From a virus, in IMG/VR virus record IMGVR_UViG_3300006102_000008, positions 1 through 26,007 of that record: DNA of 26,007 nucleotides. One strand, given 5' to 3'. The position numbers were made by a program, and so were the translations under genes. Positions 1 to 6,512 of this stretch are shown in pieces (the first letter of the stretch is position 1; each line of letters begins with the position of its first letter). A model generated the notes under the pieces. The model saw nothing but the letters and a program-made list of their open reading frames with translations. It had not been told where the DNA came from and did not search any database.

Positions 1-255
1 GGGGAAGGGTTTGCAATGGTGTATATGCATGTGTATGTGCAATTGATGCGTGGTGTCGTCATATGTTGACGCGAGCCATCAGGATGCCCCAGGACGCCCG
101 CCGCGGGCCGGGGAGCTGGTAGGGTAGCCCGGACCTCGCAAACGGCCGCCAGCGGCCCGATTTACCCCCCTGGCGTTGATGTATTTGCGCCCGGCAATCC
201 CCATATCGGCGGTTCGGCTCCGCCTCACCGACGAGAGAACGCGAAAAAGAAGATG

Positions 256-284
256 TTGACAGGACGCGTCAAATGTGGTTTATA
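256..284 (+). promoter_or_regulatory. sigma70-type promoter with overlapping TTGAC inverted repeat
   Basis: A perfect -35 box TTGACA (256-261) is followed by a 17-nt spacer and TTTATA (279-284). Transcription would start near 291 and read into the operon beginning at 533, leaving a leader of about 240 nt. The -35 box is one arm of an inverted repeat, TTGAC-N7-GTCAA (256-272), which could be a repressor operator. The core TTGACAGGACGC is nearly shared with sites at 16946 (minus strand) and about 20108. Confidence 0.7.
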
Positions 285-349
285 GGCGTCGTGAGCGGAT
301 CTAGGTCCGGTCACCGCGCAGGCAGCGGAAAGGCGCGTTATAAGATACC

Positions 350-421
350 GTCACCGACCCGAAGCTTCGGGTACCGCTCGCAAAGCGGCGTGACCAGCGG
401 CATGAATGCCTGTTGGGGCAT
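350..421 (+). other. possible structured RNA element in the 5' leader
   Basis: Four helices can be drawn. An outer stem GTCAC (350-354) pairs with GTGAC (390-394) and encloses two hairpins: the 14-bp palindrome CCCGAAGCTTCGGG (358-371) and CCGCT/AGCGG (374-388). A fourth hairpin, ATGCC/GGCAT, follows at 406-421. This makes a compact three-way-junction-like fold. It lies downstream of the promoter and upstream of the first gene. No known riboswitch class was recognised, and GC-rich DNA gives such helices by chance fairly easily. Confidence 0.3.
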
Positions 422-532
422 GGCGACCGTGTCGGAATAGGTCGAACACCCAGTCTTTCGCGGGATTGGGCCTTTCTAGCCGAGGCCGCCAGGCCCGCGA
501 AGCTGGCAGTCTCGGCGAAAAAGGCCCAACCG

Positions 533-808
533 ATGAACGATCATGAAAAAGGCGGAGAGGACAAAACCGACCCCATCACCCTCGCGACTCTGGCTCCATT
601 GCTGTTGACGTTTGCAGCGCTGGTGACGGCGTTGGTCGCGCTGACGGTGCTCGAGCCGATGTGGAGTGCGTCGCCGGCCGGCACAGCGGCCATGATTCCG
701 CTGCGACTGCAACCGCAACCCGCGCCGGCTGAGGTCGGGGTTGCGACGCAGATCGCGGAGTTGCGCCGCCGTGTCGAGCAATTGGAGTCGCGCCTACGAA
801 AGCGGTGA
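533..808 (+). CDS. small single-pass membrane protein with C-terminal coiled coil
   Basis: A 91-residue protein. The ATG at 533 is preferred over the upstream in-frame ATG at 413 because residues before it look like non-coding translation and an AAAAAGG sequence lies shortly upstream. A short charged N-terminus precedes one hydrophobic helix (about residues 18-41). A Pro/Ala-rich stretch and a short heptad-like coiled coil near the C-terminus (AELRRRVEQLESRLRKR) follow. The stop TGA abuts the GTG start of the holin candidate. The topology and position next to a holin would suit an inner-membrane spanin or a holin accessory protein, but no signature confirms this. It is first in the long plus-strand operon. 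Confidence 0.65.
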   Translation: MNDHEKGGEDKTDPITLATLAPLLLTFAALVTALVALTVLEPMWSASPAGTAAMIPLRLQPQPAPAEVGVATQIAELRRRVEQLESRLRKR

Positions 809-1081
809 GTGGTGAACCTCAACGTCTCGGATTTGTTCGTCGCCCTATGGGGCATGTTGGGCGGCGTTTCGCGCGCGCTCGACAACGTGTTGCGCGTGGG
901 CGTTGTCCCTGGCGTCCCACGGCTGATCGGGCACCTGGTCATAGCCTGCTTTTGCGGGTTCGTGGCGCACCGCCTGGCGGTCAAACTGGACCCGGAGCTT
1001 GGCGTCGCCGCGGCGTCCATCGGCGGCTGGCTGGGGCCGGAGGTGATTGATTTATGGGTGAGGGCCAAGACTGGCAAGTGA
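809..1081 (+). CDS. putative phage holin (LydA-like)
   Basis: A 90-residue protein starting at tandem GTG codons directly after the previous stop. It has two or three hydrophobic segments (about residues 8-20, 38-58 and 64-80). The C-terminal part LGVAAASIGGWLGPEVIDLW resembles small holins of the LydA/phage-holin-3 type, in which a Gly-rich turn leads into the last helix. A holin would form inner-membrane lesions that let the endolysin out. The match is by pattern, not by a hard motif. The endolysin gene is far away at 23067-23597 and a second holin-like gene is at 9660, so the lysis genes would be scattered. The next gene starts one base after the stop. Confidence 0.6.
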   Translation: MVNLNVSDLFVALWGMLGGVSRALDNVLRVGVVPGVPRLIGHLVIACFCGFVAHRLAVKLDPELGVAAASIGGWLGPEVIDLWVRAKTGK

Positions 1082-1082
1082 C

Positions 1083-1793
1083 ATGACTGAAATATTGCAA
1101 CTGGCGATCGTCCTGGTTGAGGTGGCCTTTATCGCGGGGACGCTGTGGTATCAGCAGCGGTTGACGCACAACGGCTACAAGCTGCGCAATCTCGTCATGA
1201 TGGCTCTGATCAATCTGGCGCTGATCGCGACCTGTGGAAGCAAGCTGGTCCTCTCCTTCGGAGTGGAGACTAACGTCGGCAATGTGTTTTTCGCGATCAT
1301 CATCCTCGTACAGGCGATCATCGTCCATCGCTGGGGCATGGCGATCGCGCTCGACAACATCATGCGGCTGATCGCGGGCCTGATGCTGTTCTACGTTCTA
1401 GGTCAAATCGTTAAAAATATGCCCGAGGTGCCAGGCAACGAAGCGAGCGCCCGCGCCATCGGCGTGATTTTCTCGATTTCCGCGAGGCTTGGTGTCGCCT
1501 CTCTGCTGGGGCTGCTGGTGAGCGCTCAAGTTTTTGCCCTGTTGTACGGCAGGTTGAGCGACAGTTTTGGCGTCGTCACCAAATATCTCCTGTCGGCGTT
1601 TGCCTGCTTCGCTGTCGATAACACTATCTTTTTTTCCATCACCTTTCACGGCGTCATTCCCATAGACGAGATTGCGATCGTTGCGCTGGGCGGCTTTGCC
1701 ATCAAATGCGGGGTGGCCGTGCTGACTGCGCCCGTCGTCGTTCTCGCGGCTCGCTATGACGCTGAGCTGGAAACTCGCGCGGGCGCACACTGA
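1083..1793 (+). CDS. yhhQ: YhhQ/VUT-family queuosine-precursor transporter
   Basis: A 236-residue, very hydrophobic protein with about six transmembrane helices. The C-terminal half matches the VUT (vitamin uptake/queuosine precursor) transporter pattern: a segment RLGVASLLGLLVSAQ, then a serine/threonine-rich turn and the family hallmark AVDNTIFFSITFHGV (family form: D-T-x-I/V-F-x-x-I-A-F-x-G), ending with a helix containing a conserved Lys and Pro. YhhQ of Escherichia coli imports preQ0/preQ1, precursors of the tRNA base queuosine. Some phages use deazaguanines to modify their DNA. No other queuosine or DNA-deazaguanine gene is seen in this window. It sits between a holin candidate and a DNA methyltransferase; the stop overlaps the next ATG (ATGA). 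Confidence 0.8.
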   Translation: MTEILQLAIVLVEVAFIAGTLWYQQRLTHNGYKLRNLVMMALINLALIATCGSKLVLSFGVETNVGNVFFAIIILVQAIIVHRWGMAIALDNIMRLIAGLMLFYVLGQIVKNMPEVPGNEASARAIGVIFSISARLGVASLLGLLVSAQVFALLYGRLSDSFGVVTKYLLSAFACFAVDNTIFFSITFHGVIPIDEIAIVALGGFAIKCGVAVLTAPVVVLAARYDAELETRAGAH

Positions 1794-2644
1794 TGACTCG
1801 AGAGTTCGGACCCCGTGGGGACATTCGCCGTACCGTCCGTGCGCCGCGCAATAAGCGCGGCATCGCCATGTCGCCGTGGGAGATCCTGGGTATACCGCCG
1901 CCCTCCCAGCCACTCATTCCGCCGCAACCGGTGGTTGTAGATAGCGCTCCCGATATCCGCCATGCCGTGTCGCAGATAACGAAAGGAACCATCGAGGACT
2001 GGCACCGCGAGCGCGCCGCCAAGGGCGTCGTCTTCATCGCGGACCCGCCGTGGCGGCACGAGACGTTCTCGGACAAGGGGCAGAAAAAGGCCCCCCAATA
2101 TCTCACCATGACACTATCGGAAATGGTGGCCCTGGCGCACACGGTCAGCCAGTTGCGCGCCAAACGTCCGGCGCTGATGCTCATGTGGTGTACGCCTCCG
2201 CAGCTTGTCAACGGCCTGTCGCTGCTCGCCGCCTGGGGCTTTGAATACAAATCCTACCGCATCTGGCTCAAGGCTCGGATGGGCACCGGCTATTGGTCGC
2301 GCGCAAATTCCGAGATCGTTCTTGTCGGCACTGCCAAAGGGCGCAGCATGACCTTCCCCGCTCCATTGCCGGGCACGCAGGGTATGCAGGTGTTTGAGGG
2401 ATTTGGCGCCGGCGAGCATTCGAGCAAGCCACCCTACTTACACGATGAAGTGGACCGTCTGTGGCCGACCGCCGAGCGCATCGAGTTGTTCGCCCGCCAT
2501 CAGCGGCCCAACTGGAAATGCGTCGGCGCCGATCTTGGCACGCTGATCACAGCCAACGGAATCATACCCTATGCCGCTGAACCCGAGCGCGACACGAAGA
2601 CCTTATCGCACTCTGGGGACGGTACGGCTGACGCTCGATCGTGA
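1793..2644 (+). CDS. MT-A70-family DNA adenine methyltransferase
   Basis: A 283-residue protein that overlaps the previous stop as ATGA; an alternative ATG lies at 1868. The catalytic motif DPPW is at residues 84-87 (IADPPWRHE). It is followed by the family segments APQYLTMTLSEMVAL and LMWCTPPQ, then the RMGTGYWSRANSEIVLVGT block that marks MT-A70 enzymes. These transfer a methyl group from S-adenosylmethionine to N6 of adenine. No restriction endonuclease is adjacent, so it looks like an orphan phage methyltransferase that protects phage DNA or affects its expression. The N-terminal 75 residues are Pro-rich and family-unspecific. Its 3' end overlaps the next reading frame by 74 nt. Confidence 0.9.
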   Translation: MTREFGPRGDIRRTVRAPRNKRGIAMSPWEILGIPPPSQPLIPPQPVVVDSAPDIRHAVSQITKGTIEDWHRERAAKGVVFIADPPWRHETFSDKGQKKAPQYLTMTLSEMVALAHTVSQLRAKRPALMLMWCTPPQLVNGLSLLAAWGFEYKSYRIWLKARMGTGYWSRANSEIVLVGTAKGRSMTFPAPLPGTQGMQVFEGFGAGEHSSKPPYLHDEVDRLWPTAERIELFARHQRPNWKCVGADLGTLITANGIIPYAAEPERDTKTLSHSGDGTADARS

Positions 2645-2939
2645 TCGAGCCGGCGGCGAGGAATTGGATTCGCCCGTCTTCTATCATGTCTTCCGCGCCA
2701 AGCATCATCTGGCCATCGACAGATATCATCGCGACGGCAACGGCATGGCTTATTTTGCTGGCCGCTTCGCTGTCCGCCGCGATCTGACCTACGCCAAGTC
2801 TGCCCCAACATTCCGGGTCTACCACTGCGTCCCCCACGCGCGTCACGTCAAGGTCAACAGCGAAATGGTGCATGGCCCGATGTGGGACGACATCGTGGCG
2901 GTGGCCAAGGTTGTATATCGCACGTTTTCGGTGCTTTAG
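2571..2939 (+). CDS. hypothetical protein
   Basis: A 122-residue product not recognised. From about residue 33 it looks like a folded, His/Tyr/Val-rich soluble domain (PVFYHVFRAKHHLAIDRYHR), with no membrane segment. The ATG at 2571 lies 74 nt inside the methyltransferase gene. The only clear alternative before the core is TTG at 2667, with a GAGGAA sequence immediately in front that is too close to be an ideal ribosome site. The start is therefore uncertain, but the frame continues well beyond the upstream gene and fills an otherwise empty gap. Confidence 0.6.
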   Translation: MPLNPSATRRPYRTLGTVRLTLDRDRAGGEELDSPVFYHVFRAKHHLAIDRYHRDGNGMAYFAGRFAVRRDLTYAKSAPTFRVYHCVPHARHVKVNSEMVHGPMWDDIVAVAKVVYRTFSVL

Positions 2940-3008
2940 GAATTCCCTTGACCAGTCCGTTGTTTTATGTCATCACAGATGACAGGAAGCAACAAAGAGA
3001 TTCGCCAC

Positions 3009-3644
3009 ATGAATGACAACCTAGAGCCAGTCGAGATCATGTTGGATCTGGAGACGCTTGGAACCCGCGCCGGCTGTCAACTGCTGTCGATCGGTGCCGT
3101 CGCATTCCGGCTCAACGCCAATGGCGTTGAGATCGTCGATTCGATCTATATGCCGATCGCCGCCGACATTGAGGGGATCAACACCCCGCAGAAAGACATG
3201 GGGCTGACGCGCGATGACAAAACGGTCGCCTGGTGGGGCCGGCAGTCGGCGGAGGCGCGCAAGGTGTTCGACGACCCGGACGCGCTCAACATTCTCTTGG
3301 CGCTCGATGCATTCAAGCAATGGTACGGCCTGCATGAGGTGCGGCGACTCTGGGCACACGGCGCGTCCTTCGATTTCCCGATCCTCGAGGCGGTGTTTGT
3401 CGCAGCCGATGACAGCTTCCGCGTGCCCTTCACGCTGATGCGTGACACACGCACGATTTACGACCTCGCCGGCATCGACCCCAAGCTCTACAGGTCGGCG
3501 AAGCATCACAATGCGCTGGCGGACTGCTTTGATCAGATCACCGCGCTTCATGCGGCATGGGCGGCGCTGAAACTGCATCGCACGACATGCGTGCTCGAGG
3601 ATCAAAGGCGTGAGGAGTTGATTTATGCAGAAGCTAGTACTTGA
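3009..3644 (+). CDS. DnaQ-like 3'-5' exonuclease (DEDD superfamily)
   Basis: A 211-residue protein if translation starts at the ATG at 3009, preceded by AAAGAGA; a longer frame from 2967 is possible. The DEDD exonuclease motifs are visible: Exo I MLDLETLG near the N-terminus, Exo II WAHGASFDFPIL in the middle, and Exo III with HNALADCFDQ near residue 170, where His and Asp are catalytic. It resembles phage 3'-5' exonucleases/exoribonucleases related to RNase T and Rv2179c. Such enzymes trim DNA or RNA 3' ends and may serve in proofreading, recombination or host RNA decay. It is in the plus-strand operon and overlaps the next start by 20 nt. Confidence 0.85.
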   Translation: MNDNLEPVEIMLDLETLGTRAGCQLLSIGAVAFRLNANGVEIVDSIYMPIAADIEGINTPQKDMGLTRDDKTVAWWGRQSAEARKVFDDPDALNILLALDAFKQWYGLHEVRRLWAHGASFDFPILEAVFVAADDSFRVPFTLMRDTRTIYDLAGIDPKLYRSAKHHNALADCFDQITALHAAWAALKLHRTTCVLEDQRREELIYAEAST

Positions 3645-3975
3645 GCAACCGCTCGGGCAGACTCCAATCGGCGTTGCGATCGGCGATATCGTTTCGGCGG
3701 CGCAGTTGAAAAAGCTGTTTGAGAATGGATATCTCCTCGTCAAGAAAAGTGATTTCCTCACCACGAGCGTTGCGGTTGATTGGCCTGCCGCGCTGGATCA
3801 GGTTGACCTGCCGCTCGGCGTGCGCGGCGCAATCGGCGCGCATTTGAGACAGGCGATGATTATGAACCTGCCCAATAAATTCCTGCACGAGGAAACGCGC
3901 GACGTGAGTGGAAGACGCATGCGTGTTTTGAGCATGACGCTGTTGGAAATTCCAGAAGAGCAGCCCAATGGCTGA
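3625..3975 (+). CDS. hypothetical protein
   Basis: A 116-residue soluble protein. The start is supported by GAGGAG placed about 8 nt before the ATG. It is translationally coupled on both sides, overlapping the exonuclease by 20 nt and the HD protein by 8 nt. The sequence is a mixed alpha/beta composition with a central segment about sodium-free charged helices (AQLKKLFENGYLLVKKSDF) and a basic patch near residue 95. No family was recognised. Confidence 0.75.
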   Translation: MQKLVLEQPLGQTPIGVAIGDIVSAAQLKKLFENGYLLVKKSDFLTTSVAVDWPAALDQVDLPLGVRGAIGAHLRQAMIMNLPNKFLHEETRDVSGRRMRVLSMTLLEIPEEQPNG

Positions 3976-4639
3976 TATCAATCTGAATAATATTCACGAG
4001 CCCGACCCAGTTTACGGCTGGGTGCAGCTTCGCGCCGGCGCGTCGTTCGACCTCGGCAGCGGCAAAATCGCAGAGCGGCTGACGCCGCGCGATATCGCGC
4101 GCAGCCTGTCCAATATCTGCCGCTTCGCCGGCAACTGCGACAAATTCTATTCCGTCGCGCAGCATTCCGTCATCACCAGCTATGTCGCCGAGGTCTTGTG
4201 GCCGTTTGATGCGCGGACGCAAATCGACTGTCTGCTGCACGACATTCACGAGATCGTCATCGGCGACATAACGCGACCCGTTGCCCAATGTCTCCTGGAC
4301 GAGGCCGCGACCGCTAAATTGCTGGCGCTGAAAATGCTCGTGGACGACGCGTTGATGCCAAAATTTCAGTGGTCCCGGCCGACGACGGCTGACGCGCTCG
4401 CCGCGGTGCGCCTCGCCGATGACCTGGCGCTTGCCGTCGAGGTGCGACAACTTATTCGCCAAAGCCCGAGGTGGCCCGGCATCCTCGGTGTGCCGGCGCG
4501 ACTGCGGACACGGCGGTTCATGATCGAGCCGCAGACGCCGCGCGCAGCCGAAAACGCTTTCATGTTCCGCTGGCGTCAATTGCGCCGGGAATTGCTGCGG
4601 CAGGTACAGCGTGAACGCACTCTGATCAGGGCGGCGTGA
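3968..4639 (+). CDS. HD-domain phosphohydrolase (YfbR/DatZ-like)
   Basis: A 223-residue HD-superfamily protein. The metal-binding residues are visible: His66 in YSVAQHSVI, His91-Asp92 in LLHDIHEIVIGDI, and a late Asp near 154 (LADDLA). The preceding RDIARSLSNICRFAG segment is typical of the phage branch related to the 5'-nucleotidase YfbR, a branch that also includes the dATP triphosphohydrolase DatZ of diaminopurine phages. The expected role is hydrolysis of a (deoxy)nucleotide in the cytoplasm. No PurZ-type gene is visible in the window, so a diaminopurine role is only a possibility. It starts 8 nt inside the previous gene and its stop is followed one base later by the methyltransferase ATG. 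Confidence 0.85.
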   Translation: MADINLNNIHEPDPVYGWVQLRAGASFDLGSGKIAERLTPRDIARSLSNICRFAGNCDKFYSVAQHSVITSYVAEVLWPFDARTQIDCLLHDIHEIVIGDITRPVAQCLLDEAATAKLLALKMLVDDALMPKFQWSRPTTADALAAVRLADDLALAVEVRQLIRQSPRWPGILGVPARLRTRRFMIEPQTPRAAENAFMFRWRQLRRELLRQVQRERTLIRAA

Positions 4640-4640
4640 C

Positions 4641-5657
4641 ATGGCCGCATATTACAACGAGATCAATCAATTCTGCGTCGAGGTTTTAAGGGCGCGCATT
4701 GCCGATGGGGATTTGCCTGATGGAATCGTTGACGATCGAAGCATCCGAGACGTTGAGCCCGGAGATTTGGCGGGATTTTCGCAGTGCCATTTTTTCGCAG
4801 GCATTGGCTTGTGGCCTTTTGCTGCGCGACTCGTCGGATGGCCGGACGATCGCGAGCTATGGACAGGAAGCGCGCCCTGCCAACCGTTCTCGTGCGCGGG
4901 CAAAGGAAAAGGTGACGCCGATCCACGGCACCTATGGCCCGACTTTTTTCGACTCATCCGTGCCCATCGGCCCACTGTCCTCATGGGAGAGCAAGTCGAG
5001 GCAGCGGTTGGCAAGGGTTGGTTCGACCGAGTGCAATCTGATCTGGCGCGTGAAGGATACGCCAGCCGGGGTATCGTTGTCCCAGCTTGTGCCGTCAATG
5101 CGCCGCATCGAAGAAACCGACTCTGGTTTGTGGCCGACCGCGGTCGCGAACGATGCGCAGAAGCGAGGACGGGTGTCGATTCGGCCGGGAAAGTCGAATG
5201 GCCTCGCAGCAATAGCGAAATCGACGGCCGCAGATGCGAGCAAAGCCCTATGGCCAACGGCGGTCGCGTCGATGGCGGAGAGGGGCGGTCGCGGGGATCT
5301 GCTGACAGTGGCTCGCGGTTATCAAACGGCGCACGCGGGGACGCTGTGCCCGACGGCGGTAGCAAGCCCGAACGAAAACCGCAACACCCGCTCGGCACCG
5401 TCGCATGGCAAGGGGCGGGGGGCCACGCTGGCGGGCGTTTCGGCGGACACGCACAAAGCGGCGATGGCAACGCTTGGTCCGACGCAACCCCCCTCGCCTG
5501 CGCGGACGGTCGGGTCAGGCGTATTAAACCCGGAGTTCGTCTGCTGGTTGATGGGCGTCCCATCGACGTGGCTGACGCTCTCACGGCCCTCGGCAACGGA
5601 ATCGTCCCGCAAATCGCGGCGGAAGTCATCGCGGCGTATCTCGAGTGCGACGACTGA
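4641..5657 (+). CDS. C5-cytosine DNA methyltransferase
   Basis: A 338-residue protein. Motif I is FFAGIG (about 51-56), binding S-adenosylmethionine. The catalytic Cys80 lies in SAPCQPFS (motif IV loop). GEQV near residue 117 stands for the usual ENV, an often-seen phage variant that keeps the Glu. Motif VIII-like HRRNRLWFVA follows, and motif X is ALGNGIVPQIAAEVI at the C-terminus. Between about 165 and 285 lies a low-complexity Gly/Arg/Ser-rich stretch in the place of the target-recognition domain, with repeated (V/M)A(D/N)xG-like words. That same DNA is open in the +1 frame. No partner restriction enzyme is seen. It is an orphan methyltransferase that probably protects phage DNA. Confidence 0.9.
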   Translation: MAAYYNEINQFCVEVLRARIADGDLPDGIVDDRSIRDVEPGDLAGFSQCHFFAGIGLWPFAARLVGWPDDRELWTGSAPCQPFSCAGKGKGDADPRHLWPDFFRLIRAHRPTVLMGEQVEAAVGKGWFDRVQSDLAREGYASRGIVVPACAVNAPHRRNRLWFVADRGRERCAEARTGVDSAGKVEWPRSNSEIDGRRCEQSPMANGGRVDGGEGRSRGSADSGSRLSNGARGDAVPDGGSKPERKPQHPLGTVAWQGAGGHAGGRFGGHAQSGDGNAWSDATPLACADGRVRRIKPGVRLLVDGRPIDVADALTALGNGIVPQIAAEVIAAYLECDD

Positions 5658-5667
5658 GCCATGCTGA
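4699..5667 (+). CDS. overlapping ORF nested in the cytosine methyltransferase gene
   Basis: A 322-residue open frame in the +1 phase of the methyltransferase, running its whole length and ending 7 nt into the next gene. It is not random in appearance. It has SYGQEARPANRSRARAKEK near residue 55, then STECNLIWRVKDTPAG, then three copies of a (G/A/T)L(W/C)PTAVA(N/S) word (about residues 143, 183 and 215) and a degenerate fourth (LGPTQ). Last comes NPEFVCWLMGVPSTWLTL and a Ser/Arg-rich tail. I recall phage proteins with repeated WPTP-type words and an NPxFxxWLMGxPxxW ending beside such methyltransferases, often annotated as methyltransferase or hypothetical. That recollection is unverified. The start could be ATG 4699 or ATG 4720, the latter having GGGGAT upstream. 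It may be an overprinted gene or a by-product of repeat constraint. Confidence 0.45.
   Translation: MPMGICLMESLTIEASETLSPEIWRDFRSAIFSQALACGLLLRDSSDGRTIASYGQEARPANRSRARAKEKVTPIHGTYGPTFFDSSVPIGPLSSWESKSRQRLARVGSTECNLIWRVKDTPAGVSLSQLVPSMRRIEETDSGLWPTAVANDAQKRGRVSIRPGKSNGLAAIAKSTAADASKALWPTAVASMAERGGRGDLLTVARGYQTAHAGTLCPTAVASPNENRNTRSAPSHGKGRGATLAGVSADTHKAAMATLGPTQPPSPARTVGSGVLNPEFVCWLMGVPSTWLTLSRPSATESSRKSRRKSSRRISSATTEPC
5131..5364 (+). repeat. three interspersed 18-bp direct repeats in the methyltransferase gene
   Basis: Copies at 5131-5148 (TGGCCGACCGCGGTCGCG), 5251-5268 (TGGCCAACGGCGGTCGCG) and 5347-5364 (TGCCCGACGGCGGTAGCA). The spacings of 120 and 96 nt are both multiples of three, so each copy is read in the same phase in both overlapping frames. 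In the methyltransferase frame they read VADRGR, MANGGR and VPDGGS. In the +1 frame they read WPTAVA, WPTAVA and CPTAVA, a closer match than the methyltransferase words. Confidence 0.7.
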
Positions 5668-6512
5668 TCCACACGATATCCGACCTGCATTTGGAGTTTG
5701 GCTCGCCGCCGGTTCTGCCCGGAGGCGATGTGTTGCTGGTGTGCGGAGACACGGTGGTCGCGTCGCATATTGGATTAAAGAACAGATCGAACGAGGCGGC
5801 TGAGATCAATAAGCTATACCGCAAATTCTTGCGCGAACAGGTGGCGCGCAAATATTCGCACGCGCTGTTCCTCCTTGGCAATCATGAGCACTACGGCTGT
5901 GCGTTGGAGGACACCGCTGGCATCGTGCGCAATCTGCTGGCCGATACCGCCCCTTGCGCGCGTCTCCTCGACGACGAGGTTGCCGTTATAGACGGAGTTG
6001 GGTTCGTTGGCTCGACGCTATGGGCACCGTGCAAGGATGCCAGGATGCCTGATGCGGAAAATGTCATTCAGCAATCTATGAACGACTTTATGTGGATCAA
6101 AACCAAGGCGGCATACGCGGACTCACAATCGCTCCAAATGAATTATTTAGCATTGCAGTGGGGACGCCAGATCACGACTCTCGACGTGAGGCGGAAGCAT
6201 CAGAAATCGCTCAAGTGGTTGCGCGCGGAAGTGAAAAAGCACACGCGTTGCTTTGTGCTCACGCATCATGCGCCGAGCTATCGTTCAACCACGAAATATT
6301 ACAACGACAAGTTGACGCCGGCATATTGCAGTCGGCAGGACAGGTGGATTCGGGGCTCCAACATCATCTGTTGGGCGCACGGACACACTCATACGAACGC
6401 TGACTACGAGATAGGAGCGACGCGCGTCATATCGAATCAGCGTGGCTACTTCGGACGAGAGAGAATCGCGGCTGAGTTTGACCCATCGAGGTGCGCAATT
6501 GAAATTCGCTGA
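5661..6512 (+). CDS. calcineurin-like metallophosphoesterase
   Basis: A 283-residue protein with the full metallophosphoesterase motif series. These are SDLHLEF at the N-terminus, CGDT (about 30), GNHEHYG (about 73), VGSTLWAP, THHAPSYRS (about 200) and WAHGHTHTN (about 235), which together supply the His/Asp/Asn ligands of a di-metal centre. The family hydrolyses phosphomono- or diesters of nucleotides, nucleic acids or proteins. The substrate here is unknown. The spacing to the preceding methyltransferase is 3 nt. In a phage operon with methyltransferases and an HD phosphohydrolase, a nucleotide or nucleic-acid substrate is the simplest guess. Confidence 0.88.
   Translation: MLIHTISDLHLEFGSPPVLPGGDVLLVCGDTVVASHIGLKNRSNEAAEINKLYRKFLREQVARKYSHALFLLGNHEHYGCALEDTAGIVRNLLADTAPCARLLDDEVAVIDGVGFVGSTLWAPCKDARMPDAENVIQQSMNDFMWIKTKAAYADSQSLQMNYLALQWGRQITTLDVRRKHQKSLKWLRAEVKKHTRCFVLTHHAPSYRSTTKYYNDKLTPAYCSRQDRWIRGSNIICWAHGHTHTNADYEIGATRVISNQRGYFGRERIAAEFDPSRCAIEIR

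Larger units (their letters stand above)
1..532. other. non-coding leader region before the plus-strand operon
   Basis: No convincing coding frame is seen here. The one long plus frame that enters it (from about 413) becomes protein-like only from the ATG at 533. The stretch holds a good promoter at 256-284 and a cluster of inverted repeats at 350-421, both listed separately. Bases 1-255 show GC-rich inverted repeats but nothing assignable. Whether bases 1-255 are still phage cannot be told from the sequence. Confidence 0.6.

Noticed and set aside
205-235. T-arm-like hairpin GGCGG-TTCGGCT-CCGCC suggesting a tRNA end
   Set aside because: The T-loop lacks the near-universal A58 and no matching acceptor strand, D-arm or anticodon arm was found upstream.
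413-532. N-terminal extension of the first small membrane protein from the ATG at 413
   Set aside because: The extension lies in the structured leader and reads like untranslated sequence; the ATG at 533 begins the protein-like part.
3021-3764. 247-codon minus-strand frame across the exonuclease gene
   Set aside because: The plus strand has clear DEDD motifs in the same DNA; the antisense frame shows no motif and no ribosome site.
3860-4642. 260-codon minus-strand frame across the HD gene
   Set aside because: Shadow of the HD gene; composition is Arg/His/Gln-rich with no recognisable domain.
4667-5881. 404-codon minus-strand frame antisense to the methyltransferase
   Set aside because: Ser/Pro/Arg-rich composition without domain pattern, starts inside the next gene and mirrors the GC-rich third positions of the plus-strand genes.
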